Shown here one piece after another: positions 21,540 to 34,419 of a stretch of 64,000 nt of DNA; the first letter of the stretch is position 1; each line of letters opens with the position of its first letter. Both the position numbers and the translations under genes were made by a program. Below the pieces are notes generated by a model that had not been told where the DNA came from, ran no database searches, and saw only the letters and a program-made list of their open reading frames with translations. Source of the stretch: Paraspadella gotoi (Eukaryota > Chaetognatha); NCBI GenBank assembly GCA_051294375.1, contig CM119265.1:10992379-11056378 (forward strand). The letters run 5' to 3'.

Positions 21540-23790
21540 AAAGGTCATCAAATTTTTCCTAATGACAGTTTTTTTATAAATTAATATTAAAATTAGCTAT
21601 TATAAAATCAATAAAGTAAATAAAAAAAATTTAAAAATGGTTTAAATTTTTTTAAAAATGAAAATATCATGCATTCATCCATAATCTATGAACAATTTTC
21701 TTTCGTTTGAGTCCATAACCATTATTCTATCTTTAATAGTTTATTTGTAATTAATTTTTCTTTATTAAAATATTATTTTAATTTTTTTCAAAATAATTTA
21801 AATTTAAAAAAATTATAACTATGCCAAATGATTGAAGAAAAAATTTTATATTATAAGGACTTACCTACCTAATATAGGCCTTCAATACATATAGTAGTAA
21901 GTTTATTAATGATGATGTTTTGACATAGAAAATAAATAATTTATAAAATTAAATATATGAAAAAAATTTTAACTTTGAATTTTTTTTTAGCATAATAAAC
22001 ATTAATTATTAATATAATTGTTCATGATGCTTTTAATAGCTACTGGTCAGTTGTATCATTCTCAATTAATAATAATTTATAACTTCTTTTTATTTTAATA
22101 ATACTGACTGCTTATATTTACTTAACTTTTGACAAATCCAAACAATTAACTGATAATTTAAAAATTATATATGAAACAGACGAAAAACTTTTTTAAATCA
22201 CATGCTATTTAATTGTTTGAACTGAATAATAGGAATTTAAAAAGTTTTAAACAATCCCAACTAGACATTTTTAAGGTTGTCAAATGTATAAATATTGATA
22301 TTCGGACTGCTTGGTAGGTTTTAACTTAATTCAGTAGCCTCTTTTAATATGACAGAAAAGCAGATATTTAACAGTTTTTATTTGGAGTGGCATCAAAGTT
22401 CTAATCATATTAACTATCAGTATATTTGTTAAGTATAGTAGATTCCTCTATAGATTTTTTAATTTTTGAAAACATTTTACTTTTTTTTCTATAATTTTTT
22501 TGACACAGCAAAACGTTTCTTTGATTACGCGAAAGAGAATGTAAAAAATTAAAAATAAATAGTACCAATAGTTAGAGTTATGTCTAGAATAGATGAAAAA
22601 AACCTTGTTTAAAAATTTGATCGGGAAGTGGGGTAACTAAGGCTTACCAACGGTATCCTCCATGGTGCTTGCATGTTCTCTTAATTAATTTTTTTAAATT
22701 TAATACATTTGAAAGGGGAAAAAAGAAAATTAGAATGCAGGTGGCATAAAGGGATAGAGAAAATCTGTACATAGTGACATGATAATAATGACCTTTTATG
22801 TCTTGCGTAATGGGGCAGTAAAGAAACCTTAAAAAAAGTGCAATCATTAAGTCAGTCAATGAACCCTTTTAGCGAATTTTTTTTTCTGATTTAAAATGGA
22901 TGATAAATAATAGAATTAAATTCCCTTTATAAAGGTTGTTATATTTAAAAGAAAATTAGCAATACAATTCATCACAATGATGTCTTGCTTTGTCAAATAT
23001 GTCAGCAGTTAAGTAATTTTTTAAAATTTTATTATGATAAACAATAGACACATTTAAATCCGATTCTTTTTAAGATAGAAATCTCAGGAGAACGGCATTC
23101 TTTTCCTTTTTTTTCCGTTCTATCTGAATATATGACTTTTGTTAGACTTTTAAAAAAGTGCCACGAGCATCAAAATTCACAAATATTCGTAGATTTCTTG
23201 AACAAGTTCTATTTAAATTTAATTTTCTAATATAATTAGTTCATTCCTGACTAGAATATTGCATTGCAAGTTAGTTAATATATTAAAAAAATAGTTTTAG
23301 GTGCTTATTATGTTGAAAAACTACTTTTACAAACCGGAAGTTACCAAAAACAGCAAATAATTAGTTCTAAAGATACGAACGAACAAATTTTATATATTCG
23401 CTAGATATGTTACATGTTCTTTTTTATTATTTATTTCAAAAGTATAACTTAAATATTTTATTTAATTATTAGATATTGTTTAATTATGCAGACGCACAAG
23501 CCTTTTTACCTTTGACATTTAAAATGGCTGATGAACTTTCATTGTATTTCATGTCAGATACCTAAATCAATAATACCAGTATATATTGTTATAATAGAGA
23601 AATATGGTGTAAAGACATTACAAAAAAAAATTAAATGTAATCGTTGTTGTAAAAGACTTCATCTTTATTTTAAACTCAATTTAAAAACCATGAAAAAAAA
23701 AAAATTGCAAAGATAAAAAACGAAAAAAAAAGTGAATAAACTGACTTTGTTTATTTTTGTTTGTTTTTTATCTCTTGAACCCTTGAACCT
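21540..23790. other. AT-rich stretch without recognised gene
   Basis: Low-complexity AT-rich DNA; no exon with family similarity and no repeat boundary was found on either strand. Confidence 0.4.
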
Positions 23791-23794
23791 TCTC

Positions 23795-23950
23795 TAAATC
23801 GTGGTGGTGGATGATCACAACCACCACGGTCGCACAATGACTCCCCCGTCTCCACTCGCCAAGGCAGACCTCTGGAAAAGCAATAAGCAACCAATGCCCT
23901 CTAATCACCTGTAGCAACCAAATATGACTCTCTTCAGAGAGGTCGTCAAT
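23795..23950 (+). mobile_element. Penelope-like element fragment
   Basis: CCACCACGGTCGCACAATGA, then CTCCCCCGTCTCCACTCGCC and a CCAATG motif match the 3' part of the Penelope region at 12045-12120 (CACCACGTCCGCACAATGAT and so on). It is about 150 bases long and heavily mutated. Confidence 0.5.
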
Positions 23951-24116
23951 CCAAATGACAGCTTCATATGAATAAATTTTAAAATCAGCACGGATAGGCT
24001 CTGGCCTACCTTACCTGAAAAGAGGGCAACTGGCAGGTATTTCAAGTCAAATTAAGTCACACTAGATCTGTTCCTAACGGAAACATTACCTGACCCAGTG
24101 ACCCACATATAACAGT

Positions 24117-24216
24117 NNNNNNNNNNNNNNNNNNNNNNNNNNNNNNNNNNNNNNNNNNNNNNNNNNNNNNNNNNNNNNNNNNNNNNNNNNNNNNNNNNNN
24201 NNNNNNNNNNNNNNNN
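24117..24216. other. Assembly gap (100 N)
   Basis: Run of exactly 100 N, probably a scaffolding gap of unknown true size. Confidence 0.99.
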
Positions 24217-24330
24217 TAAACTTATTGAAACTAAGGTTTTTCTTGATTATATGATGCAACCAGGTAATATTTTTGTTGAATATTTGAAATTATTTGTAAA
24301 ATTAATACTTAAATTCTTTTTAGATTTAAG

Positions 24331-24400
24331 CGTTTGTCCTCGCCTATTCACGTTAGTCCTCGCCTATTCACGTTTGTCCTTGCCTATTCACGTTTGTCCT
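24331..24400. repeat. 20-bp tandem repeat, 3.5 copies
   Basis: Unit CGTTTGTCCTCGCCTATTCA repeated at 24331, 24351 and 24371, with a half unit at 24391; one or two substitutions between units. Confidence 0.9.
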
Positions 24401-25091
24401 TATGTTTGTCTATATACGTTTAATAATGTCAAATTGGAATCGCGTCTTTATTATTAAATGGAATTATAATTGGACTGCTTAAACCCTGTATAGCGTTTGT
24501 TTTATGAGAGAAAAACCCGCAACAACCTGTTTTAGTACTTAGTTGCTGTATAATCAAAAGCATATGTAATTTTGGTAAAAATTGGCTGAAAATTAAGTGT
24601 CCTGATTAAATTATGATAAAATAATACAACTAATGGTATTTAACATGTGGCTTACACTTTAATCTGCTGAATAAAATCATTTGACTTAAAATAAGTCATA
24701 TATGAACTGAGATATGACTTAAATAATCTTAATAAATATTTATCGTAAAGAGTTGGCAATAGGCTCAAAATGAAGGTCACATCCTATAGCTTCTAGTCCA
24801 TATATATTAAGTAAAATTATATCACATCATTATGGTAAATTATGTAAAAATTTTATTAATATTTTTTCAAATTTTTTGGGGAAAAGTTACAGAAACATGG
24901 GAGTGGTCTTAAATAAAAGCTCTCGGTTTACTGATATCGTTTGACATATAGATACAAAAGTTATCAAAAATTGACTTACCAACTTCAACTGCAATTAAAA
25001 AAAAACTGAGTTTGGAAAAATTTTTCGACTGAGCCTAAGCTTTTCCCCTGACATAAACCTTTCAGGTTTTCATCATTCCAGAAATGGTATA

Positions 25092-28000
25092 TTAAGATTT
25101 TCTTTTTCCTCCTATAAAAAGAACCATGACCAAGAAATAAGCGATGAGGCTGAAACAGGCAAGCCTCAACCACACCCAGTGCGGGAGCGACATCGAGCCA
25201 ATAATCCACCAGAGTTGGGGAACAACTCCTGGATAGGCGAAGGGGACGGACGGATGGACGGACATCTTTTTTTTGCACAATTTATCATAATTCGATATTC
25301 TGACATGAGGGGGCGGACCGACAAAGTGAATTATAGAGTCGGGATCTGCTTATAAGCAGGACAACCGCTGCAGAGCTGAATTCGTTTTAAGACAAATCAG
25401 AAGAGGCAGCGATGGAAAAAAGAGAGAGAGCGACATATATTTAAAAGAGAGCGACATTATTAAAAGATCTTGATGATGATAAGCTATAACTAATTTTTTA
25501 ACTTCCTATAGTTACACAATTTTACAATTTCCAATTGTAAAAAAGCGTGACAACGACAACAACAACGGCACGAAGCAATTCTAAATAATTATATCGCCAA
25601 GACGGGCTTAAGCCTGTCTGGCGAAATAAAAATCTTCAGAAGTCATTACAAAAAAAAATTAACCTGTTGTTCCAATCATAATCAACGAAAATAATCCGGT
25701 ACATAGGACACTGAAGACCAGAAAAGCAATTACCTAAAAAGGAGATATATTACGCTCAGAATCAAAAATATAAAAAACAAGAAGTAGGACAACGTCAGAC
25801 CGACCGATCGTAAGAAAACAGAGTTATAGACTCTATAAAGAGTTACTCGCGGCGTAACTATAGTACCCGAAGCGTAGAGTGTCCTTTTTCCAGGGATGAA
25901 ATTTTTTAAATTTTTTTACGTCCAATGAGCTGATATTTTAAAATAATAGTCTCAACGTAGGTCTATTGCCCATTGGGTTAAAATTTAAATCAGACAATTT
26001 TAAACCACTTAAAAATAAGCCAAAAAAAAAATTTTAAAGTTGCAATACTTGGCCATTAACTTTTAAAAATTTTACATATACATACTCAAAAGGGTTTGTT
26101 GAGATGTTGTCAGAATATGAATAAAATTTGAACAGTTTTATTAGCATTTACTAAGGGAAATATTTTAGATGTGTCATTTTTTAATCAGTCATAACTATTA
26201 TATTAGTGAATATTATGTTTATATTACAGTCTTAGATGGGCCTTCGGTAGCTCTACAACATATATGAGTATCGGTCATCTCGAAAAAAATTTTGTCACAG
26301 GTCAAAATTTTAATAACAAAATTTAATTGTCATTTATACCTAAAATATGCAGAGAACTGGATTGATTTTTTAACCATATAATAGCCAAAGCATACTTTAT
26401 CTGCTGGTGGTCTAAAAAATTTAAATTAAAATAAGCATAATCTCATTTGCATATTTAAAGATTTTTCTACTTTACTAAGTTTCTCCTTACTAGGTAAGTA
26501 TTTTTTTATTTTGTTTTATGTGCATAACATTGGAACTCTTTCTCAGTTACAATATTTATCATTTTTCGATATAATTTAGTTAATTATTAAATTAATTTAT
26601 TAAGAATAATCTTTTTTTACAGACAGTCCATTAAACACTCGTTCTGCTACAGGGGCAGAGTTTCCTCTTTTTCCCGAATTTGGTATTTGCAAGCGCTTAG
26701 CGAACTTTTGACCAACGCCGGCAGAAAACCAAAAGGGGCAGCAGTATTGGAACGGTTCTTTGACTTTTTTTACTCAGCCCAAAAACTAACGAGAATAAAA
26801 ATGAGACTGCTAATGTCGTGCCTCTAGAATTAATTAACCTTTGGAAACTGGGTGATGCGCGAATCCCTGAAATCACCTGAAAACAATTCGGAAGAACATG
26901 CTCAACTTTCGAGCAGATCTCAGAAATCTTTCTGATAAATCCAAGTTTGGACGTTTGGTTTGTAGAGAATATCCAATTAATAAATTATATTAAAGGAATA
27001 AAATTATGATATTAACCTTTTTATATAATTTCAGATGGAATCTTTTTCGACTATTCGTGACTCTTATTTCGATGTCACTGCCGAAAATGCTATCGAAGAT
27101 ATTGATGCTGATGGAAAAAGACGAAAGCCGCCAGAGCCAAGGACGTAGAATTTGTTCACCGTCTTCGTTGCAACGTTTTCGTTAAATTTGGCGACCGCGA
27201 TTGGCAGAAACAAAGTCGGTTTGAACATGCCACCTTCCGCGAGCAAGAAAAACGAAAGCGGGAAGAAAATGAATTAAAGAGAAAGGTAAAAAAGAGAAGA
27301 AGCTTGATAAAAATAAGATTTGACTGGGAAAAATTGTTTAAAATATTTTGGCAGGAAACAACGGGAGTAGTTTCATCTGAAACCATCTACGACTCTGACG
27401 AATGGCAGCAGCGAGAGGAAACAGATCCTGATTGGGTTAGGCCGGAGCAAAAGTGAACATCTTTTTTTGACAATTTTATCATCATTCCGCATATTCTGAC
27501 ATGAGGGGGCGGACGACAAGTGAAATTATAGAGTCGGATCTGCTTATAAGCAGGACAACCGCTGCAGAGCTGGAATTCCGTTTTAAACAAATCAGAAGAG
27601 GCAGCGAGATGGAACAAAAAGAGAGAGAGCGACATATATTTAAAAGAGAGCGACAATATTAAAAGATCTTGATGATGAATAAGCTATAACTAAATTTTTA
27701 AACTTCCTATACGTATAAACATTTTACAAATTTCAATTGTAGAAAAGAAGCGTGACAACGACAACAAACAACGGCACGAAGCAATTCATAAATACAATTA
27801 GTATTGCCAAGACGGGCTAAGCCTGTCTGGTCCAAATAAAATCTTCAGGAAGTCATTACAAAAAAAAATAAACCCCTGTTGTTCCCATCATAATCAAAAC
27901 GAGAAAATAAATCCGGTACAATAGGAGACAGCTGAGAGAAGACGCAGAAAAAGCAATACTAAAAAAGGAGATATATTACGCTCAGAACAAAAATATAAAA

Positions 28001-31000
28001 ACAAGAAGTGGACAACGTCAGAGAGGACACCGGACCGAAGCGGTAAGAAAAGAACAGAAGTATAGACTCTATAGCAAGATTACTGCGCAGGGCAGAGTAA
28101 CAATAGTACCGGAGAGCGTAAAGTGTCCCCTGTATTCCAGGGATAGAAATTTTTTTTTTAATTTTTTTAACGGAGATCCAATGAGACCTGATATTGTAAA
28201 ATAAAAATAGTCTGCAACGTAGGGTCTATATTGCCCATAGGGTTTAGAATGTAAATCAGCACGAATTCTAGAACCACTTAAAAATAAAGCCCACAAAAAA
28301 AATTTAAAAGTTGCAATAACTTGGCCATTAAACTATTAAAAAATTCTGGACATATACATACTCAAAAAGGGGTTATGTGGAGATGTTCGTCAGGAATAAT
28401 GATAAACTTGAACAGTTTTATTAGAATTTACTAAGGAAATATTTTATAAAGATGTGTCATTTTTTTAATCAGTCATAACTATTATATTAGTGAATATTAT
28501 GCTTTTATATTACAGTCTTAGATGGGCCTTCGGTAAGCTCTACAACATATTGGTAATCGGGATCATCTGCGAAAAAAACTTTTTGTCCACAGGGTCAAAA
28601 TTTAATAACAAAATTTAAGTTTGTCATTTACTACCTAAAGATATGCCAGAGAACTGGATTGATTCTTTTTAACCATATAATAGCCAAAGCATACTCTTTA
28701 TCCCTGGTGGTCTAAAAAAATTTAAATTAAAATAAGACATAATCTCATTGCATATTTAAAGATTTTCGACTTTAACAAAATTTCCTCCTTACTAGGTAAG
28801 TATATATTTTTATTGTTTTAATGTGACATAAACAAAATTGCGAAGCTTTTTCTCAGTTACAAAATATTTATCATTTTTCGATATACATTTAGTTAATTAT
28901 TAAATATAAATATTATATTAGATGATATTTTTTCTTACAGACAATGTCCATTAAACACTCGTTATAGCTACACGGGCAGACGTTTCTCACTGTTCGCCGA
29001 ATTTGGTATTTGGCAAGCGGCTAAGCGAACATTCGACCACCACCGGCAGAACCACCAAAAGGGGCAGAGTATTGGGAATCGGTTCTTATTGACTTTTTTA
29101 CTCAGCCGCAAAAACCAAAACGAGGAGATAAAAAAATGAGAAAGACTGCTCAATGTAGGATGTACTTGCAGAAGCACAAAAAATTTAAAAATCTAGATTT
29201 TCCTTCATTCGAATGGTTTTATAACCTTATACTTTAAGCCTATCGAAGTGTTCTTGTAATCGTTATTTCAAGTTTGACTTTAATATTTGATTTACGCCAA
29301 GCTGTGAGTTTACGTCAAATTTTGGGAGTAACGTCTCCTTCTGCTGTCAATGGAATATTCAACAAAATTTTTGAAAAAACGCTTTTTTATAAATTAAAAA
29401 TACATAGTAGTATAAGAGTTCAGAATTTGAATGTTCTTTTTTTTACGTGTTTGTTGGCGCTGGTTGGCCGTAAAAAGTAACGCCAAACGTATTAGTACCT
29501 AGTTACATCATGTGGCGTTAATGATTATCTCAAAAAAAGATTTAAATATATTCATGTTAAATAAGTGTAAATGTTTATATTTAAATGGAAAAGAATTTGG
29601 CGTAAAATGCAGGTAAACCGTTTTAATATGATATCAATGATGGCGTAAAGACTTACAAATATTTTACTAGTAAAAAGCTATTCGGTAGGATTAAAGTGGT
29701 TTTAAAGATTTATCCGGACCTTGTTTTATACAGATTGGGACGTAGAAAGGCAGTAGAAATGAAACAAAAAAGAATATAAAATATATTTAATTTTGTGCGT
29801 GAAAAAACTTATTTCATTTTTCCAAAAATAAAGCTGATTCAAGTTACAGAATGCTTTGGCGTAGAATGGCGTAAAATTGACGTAAAAACTGCGCGCACTT
29901 TTATCACTCCTCATCTCTTTCCCTTTGCCTCCCTTTTCTTTTCTCTTTATTTTTCGGTTTGATTCTGTAAGGGGAAAAGTGACACAGGGGGGGTAAAAAG
30001 CTGAAAACATAAACGTTTGACCTTTAACTTAAGCTGGTTCTGATCATAATATATTTTTTCTTCTATAATCATTTGGGGAGAAGTAGGTTAAAAAATTCGA
30101 CGAGCTTAATTTTCATTAAAAAATCGTAAGAAGAAAATCTTTTTTCAAGTTTGTAGAGAGTGTTTTTCCAAAACACGGGTAAGATCTAAATTTTAAAAAA
30201 AAGATTTTCAGCCTTTATCAAAAAATTTCATAAGAAAAAAAAACTAGCAATCGAATCAAAATTAAGGTATCGACTGATTTTATTTAAACTTTCTTTTCAA
30301 ATGATTCTGTTAATTGGAATGAAAATAAAACTCTTGAAGTAAATAATATAAAAAGAAGAGAAAGAATCATGTACTTCTGCTAAATTCTTTAATATATTAT
30401 ACATTAGGAATCAATATAGTTTAATTATACATTTAAGGGATAAATATGAATTTAATTAATAATTATTACAAGTTTTGTTTCTGTAAGAATAGAATTTGAG
30501 TTTTGATTTGTCTGCTTTTTAAGTAAATATAAAATATAAAATATAATCTTGTAAGCCCTTTGTTCAATGAGGCTTAAGACCTAAAATTATGCTTTGTTTA
30601 CAGTAAACAATAAAAAAATATGGAATTAGTAAAAAAAATACTTTCTAATAAAAACATAAAATAGGATTATATAAATATTTTAGGTTAGGGTCAACTAAAT
30701 ATTTTTTACAATAATTATTAAATTTTTGTTTCGCGCTACAATAAGAGATAAGGAATTTTTTTTGCCAAGTTTCCCGTGCAAAGAAAAATTAATGACTATC
30801 ACCATTCAAATTCCTTTGAATGATAAGACCCTAAGCTTATGAATATCATATTTATCACTGGGTCCCTTGAAAATCAAAGAAAAAACGAATACCANNNNNN
30901 NNNNNNNNNNNNNNNNNNNATACCGAAAATAAATCTCAAATCATAGATAAAAAAAAAAACTAAGATACACCACGTGAAAGTCAGTGGACCAATTTTATTA

Positions 31001-33855
31001 AAAGTATCAGAAATTGTGGATCAAGAATGGTTCTTTAGGTTTATATTTGAACCTAGTTAAAAAAAAGACTATAAATAAAGATATTACCCATTATAATAAT
31101 TATAGGTATCATGTATATTTAGCAAACGAGGAAATGTTGTAGGCAGAAAAAAGGCATGATAATTCTTAAGATCATAATAAATATATTATATCAGTTTCAT
31201 ACATATTGATGATTCAAGGGCCTTAATATATAATAGGAAAGATGATATAAAATGACTATCGCCAGAACTGCTGCTGGCGCATTTTAGCGCATCATTTTTG
31301 GGAATCAAGAATGATCAATTTGTTGAGAGAAAATCCATTTGCATCTCCTGTAACCAGAGGTTTTGCGAGGAAAGCCTAGTTTTTGCGCAACAATAAAAAG
31401 AAATATTGCTTTCTGTACTATTCCAATATTTTTCTTATTTTAAAGATTCTTTTTCGATTTTTAGTTAGACTTACCCTTACAGTACCTATATTTAAAAAAT
31501 AAAATTTTTCTTTTTAGTATTTTTCATACAGTAAATATTTCAAAAAGCCTTGTTTTTTGGAATCAAATTCCCTATTATTTTTCGGCCGATAGAAAAAAAA
31601 ATTTCGGCGAATACTGCTAATCCCTAGCTAATGTCGTAGCTCTAGAATTAATTAACCTTTTGAAACTGGGTGACTCGCGAATCCCTGAAATCACCTGAAA
31701 CAATCGGAAGAACATGCTCAACTTTCGAGCAGATCTCAGAAATCTTTCTGATAAATCCAAGTTTGGACGTTTGGTTTGTAGAGATATCCAATTAATAAAT
31801 TATATTAAAGGAATAAAATTATGATATAACCTTTTTATATAATTCAGATGGAATCTTTTTCGACTATTCGTGACTCTTATTTCGAGTCACTGCCGAAAAT
31901 GCTATCGAAGATATTGATCTGATGGAAAAGACGAAAGCCGCCAGAGCCAAGGACGTAGAATTTGTTCACCGTCTTCGTGCAACGTTTCGTTAAATTTGGC
32001 GACCGCGATTGCAGAAACAAAGTCGGTTTGAACATGCCACCTCCGCGAGCAAGAAAAACGAAAGCGGGAAGAAAAGAATTAAAGAGAAAGGTAAAAAGAG
32101 AAGAAGCTTGATAAAAATAAGATTTGACTGGGAAAAATTTTTTTAAATATTTTGGCAGGAAAACAAGGGAGTAGTTTCATCTGAAAGCATCTACGACTCT
32201 GACAAATTGCAGCAGCGAGAAGAAACAGATCCTGATTGGGTTAGGCCGGAGCAAAAGTGAAAAAAATTTTGGAAACTTTCACCATAAAATGTACTCAACG
32301 TACTCAATGGTACTCAACTCAAATCCTTCATAAAGGCTGCTGATCGAGCTCGAATTTCCTCAGAAATTTATTCACTCTTCTTGCCGATTTTCTCACGGCT
32401 CACAATATATCTCTGTGAATACGCGATGGGGCCCATGCTGGATCTAAGAAAGATTGATTATATACAATATCTTTCTGGCCGTCGTTATTCTCGCTTTGGC
32501 TTCAAAAAAAGTCTCAAACTCAACTAGAATGGCGATGCCTGAAGCCCTCTTGAGCTCTGAAAGGTCCTAAGTAGAAATGGGAAAGCCGGAAATACACGGG
32601 TATATGAAAACAGCAAATTAGAAGATTACATTTCGCTGATTCATGGTTGTTTTTTCAGGTTCATTTGCAATATTTATCAATTATTTTTATATTTAATTAT
32701 ATCTAATTTCAATGACAATTATATTTATTACACAGCTTTGTCACTTTGAGCCATCTTTTTGTCGAAACCTGTGGAAGAATGGAATGATAACGCCAACTAC
32801 CACTCATTCTGCAAGCTTGTAAATGGATCTTCGCCACTCAATGATGCTGAGGAGAGGGTGGTTGAATTTGCAAGTGTTTAACAACGGTTCAATAACCCGT
32901 AATAAAACGCAACACGAAGCAATGCTTCAGGCGTTTGAAGAACATCGTCGATCTCACCCTAAGCCAAACAAAGTGTCTTATGAACTTCAAGTTTAAAATC
33001 AGTTAACAATAACAACACAAGAATTGTTTGCCTCTTGCCGTCACTTTCATGAGAGAAGATAAATGTTTAAAAAAATATAAAATTAACTTCCGGTATATTT
33101 TGCTTAATACTTTTTTAATTTTTAATAAATTACAACTACATCGGAGTTTTACTTTCATTTTAATCCATAATGATTAAAAACATCACATAAGATCCCTTCA
33201 ACATTTCAAAATATAAGTAAATCAATGAATCTGACGCATGTGGAACTTTGACGCCGCTGGGTCAAGCGAAATCTTTAAATAAGAGAATTTTATTTCGAAT
33301 CGAATGGTGGTTTTCCGAAGTTGTTGCGGGAAAAAATGTGTCTACCCATTAGCATATAAATTTCATCGGCAATGGCTAATATAAGAGGACTAAGCGTTTG
33401 AGCACGCCACTATGAGTCTATGTCAGAGAGATTGTTAAAATTCATTCACATCATTGTTGAGAAATATAACTTACAGTTCCGCTGTTTTTCACCGAAGCCG
33501 AGCAGATTCCGAGGATACCGCAAACCATAATGAAAATACCGCACCAGATTCCGGATCCAGTGTAGTGGTTACTCCATGCTCCAGCAGATTTAGCAAGATG
33601 GACTCCTACCGCCTGCAATATGAGCATGAGCACTCCCAAGACAAGCAAAATGATACCGACGGCTCGAGTCTGCCCCTCCAACACAGCCTCTTTCATAGTT
33701 GGAGTCTGGCGAGCGGGCGTGACCACTGGCGCCGGATGTGATGTGTAGACCAAATTTGCCGGAACCATCTCTTTGATAAGAATTTATAGAAATAAACATC
33801 TCAAAGTCATTAAACATTAACGATGTATTTTACCTGGATTGACTACAACGGCCAT
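25092..33855 (-). CDS. CD20-like four-transmembrane protein, long-intron gene
   Basis: Inferred exons on the minus strand: 33837-33855 (MAVVVNP, donor GTAAAA), 33475-33770 (296 nt, donor GTAAGT), 25664-25733 (70 nt) and 25092-25228. Exon 2 holds TRAVGIILLVLGVLMLILQA (helix 1), then GSGIWCGIFIMVCGILGI, the family W-C-G helix; exon 3 reads VIAFLVFSVLCTGLFSLIMI; exon 4 holds the last helix LACFSLIAYFLVMVLFIGG and a stop after KRKS. Exon lengths and phases (0-19 phase 1, 296 phase 0, 70 phase 1) equal those of the gene at 37463, which supports joining exons across the 7.7 kb intron. That intron is filled with duplicated and noisy sequence. The frame may instead continue to tail exons at 21182-21398. 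Probably a membrane protein of vesicles or cell surface; function unknown. Confidence 0.55.
25225..25370 (+). repeat. Dispersed repeat R1 fragment
   Basis: GGGACGGACGGATGGACGG, poly-T, ATAATTCGATATTCTGACAT, GAGGGGGCGGACCGACAAAG and GGGATCTGCTTATAAGCAG, in the R1 order; the second half of the terminal hairpin is lost. A noisy copy is at 27457-27565. Confidence 0.6.
25240..26810. repeat. Duplicated block X, clean copy
   Basis: This block recurs at 27457-29160 with many small insertions and deletions. It includes CD20-like exon 3 (25664-25733), repeat R5, and the start of an unidentified plus-strand coding fragment. Confidence 0.7.
26627..27456 (+). pseudogene. Unidentified charged protein fragment, broken frame
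   Basis: After an acceptor-like CTTTTTTTACAG (26615) a frame with ELLTNAGRKPKGAAVLERFF appears. After a T-rich acceptor near 27033, ATGGAATCTTTTTCG opens MESFSTIRDSYFDVTAENAI; later comes FVKFGDRDWQKQSRFEHATF, then a Lys/Glu-rich helix, a likely intron (GTAAAA to TTGGCAG) and a last exon TTGVVSSETIYDSDEWQQRE ending in TGA near 27456. Indels break the frame in several places. 26810-27456 is repeated at 31629-32265. I do not recognise the family; a transposon-derived or host gene copied by duplication are both possible. Confidence 0.35.
27457..29160. repeat. Duplicated block X', noisy copy
   Basis: It matches 25250-26815 in order from the R1 piece to the TTGGTATTTG...AAGCG block near 29000, but with an extra or missing base every 10-20 positions. 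The damaged copy of CD20-like exon 3 (about 27880-27960) cannot be translated. The error pattern looks like uncorrected long-read sequence more than evolutionary decay. Confidence 0.65.
29161..30894. other. AT-rich stretch without recognised gene
   Basis: Many GGCGTAAA/TGGCGT motifs occur between 29500 and 29900 (for example GAATGGCGTAAAATTGACGT), but no repeat unit or exon could be defined. Confidence 0.35.
30895..30919. other. Assembly gap (25 N)
   Basis: Run of N between AT-rich sequences. Confidence 0.99.
31629..32265 (+). pseudogene. Second copy of the unidentified charged-protein fragment
   Basis: Matches 26810-27456, starting CTAATGTCGTAGCTCTAGAA and including MESFSTIRDSYF (from ATGGAATCTTTTTCG, 31849), AKDVEFVHRLR and the last exon with SETIYDSD-like sequence. 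It has different indels from the first copy, and each copy is intact where the other is broken in places. Confidence 0.4.
32270..33000 (+). pseudogene. Unidentified coding-like remnant downstream
   Basis: Frames include SFIKAADRARISSEIYSLFL, LRKIDYIQYLSGRRYSRFGF and, after a likely intron, ANYHSFCKLVNGSSPLNDAE followed by ERVVEFAS and, one frame over, TRNKTQHEAMLQAFEEHRRS before a stop near 32996. An N-D-A-E-R-x-V segment followed by a QHEAMLQ...EEHR helix resembles the C-terminal part of an uncharacterised protein family common in invertebrate genomes, probably transposon-linked; I recall the pattern but not a name. It is broken and has no clear start. Confidence 0.3.
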
Positions 33856-34124
33856 GATATTAATATTCAGTTTTAGTGTGTTTTTTGTTGTTGTAGAATT
33901 GGACCAAGGCAATTCTCCTTTAAATCAGTAAAAAAATGTTTACCTGTGCATAAAAAGGCAATTGCTTTGCGATTTATAAAACAAAGACATTTACTACAAT
34001 AAGTTCGTGTCATTTTTAAAAAGGAACAAGTACCGTGATAAATTGAAAATGTGTTGAAAGCGTATTTTAATGTGCCAAATCTCAAGATTGTAATTGTAAA
34101 TTTAGTAAACAAAAATCTTAAAAG

Positions 34125-34410
34125 CATAAGGATCGTCGCAATTGCATAAGAAAAATCTGGATTGACGACAAATTTTGATATTAAAAAAAATCAATTTGAA
34201 AAAAAAAAAAATAATTTATAAACAGAAAGAAAAAGAAGAAAAGAATAAATAAAGAATAGAAAGGAAAGAAAGGAAAGAAAGAATAAAAAAAGAAAAGAAA
34301 GAATAGAAAGGAAAGAAAATAGAAAGGATAGAAAGGAAAGAAAGAAAGAAAGAAGATGAATAGAAAGAGAAAAAAAGAAAATTAATTTATAAACAGAAAG
34401 AAAAATTATA
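34125..34410. repeat. Composite repeat R3, short copy
   Basis: GGATCGTCGCAATTGCATAA and the ATCTGGATTGACGACAAATT block are followed by an A/G-only tract of GAAAGGAAAGAAAGAATA type, as at 14498 and 52305. Confidence 0.65.
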
Positions 34411-34419
34411 TTTTGCAAT

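Noticed and set aside
27879-27960. A second copy of CD20-like exon 3 as an extra gene
   Set aside because: It lies in the noisy copy X'; splice sites and frame are destroyed by scattered indels and the flanks match block X throughout, so it is a duplicate of the same locus and not an independent gene.
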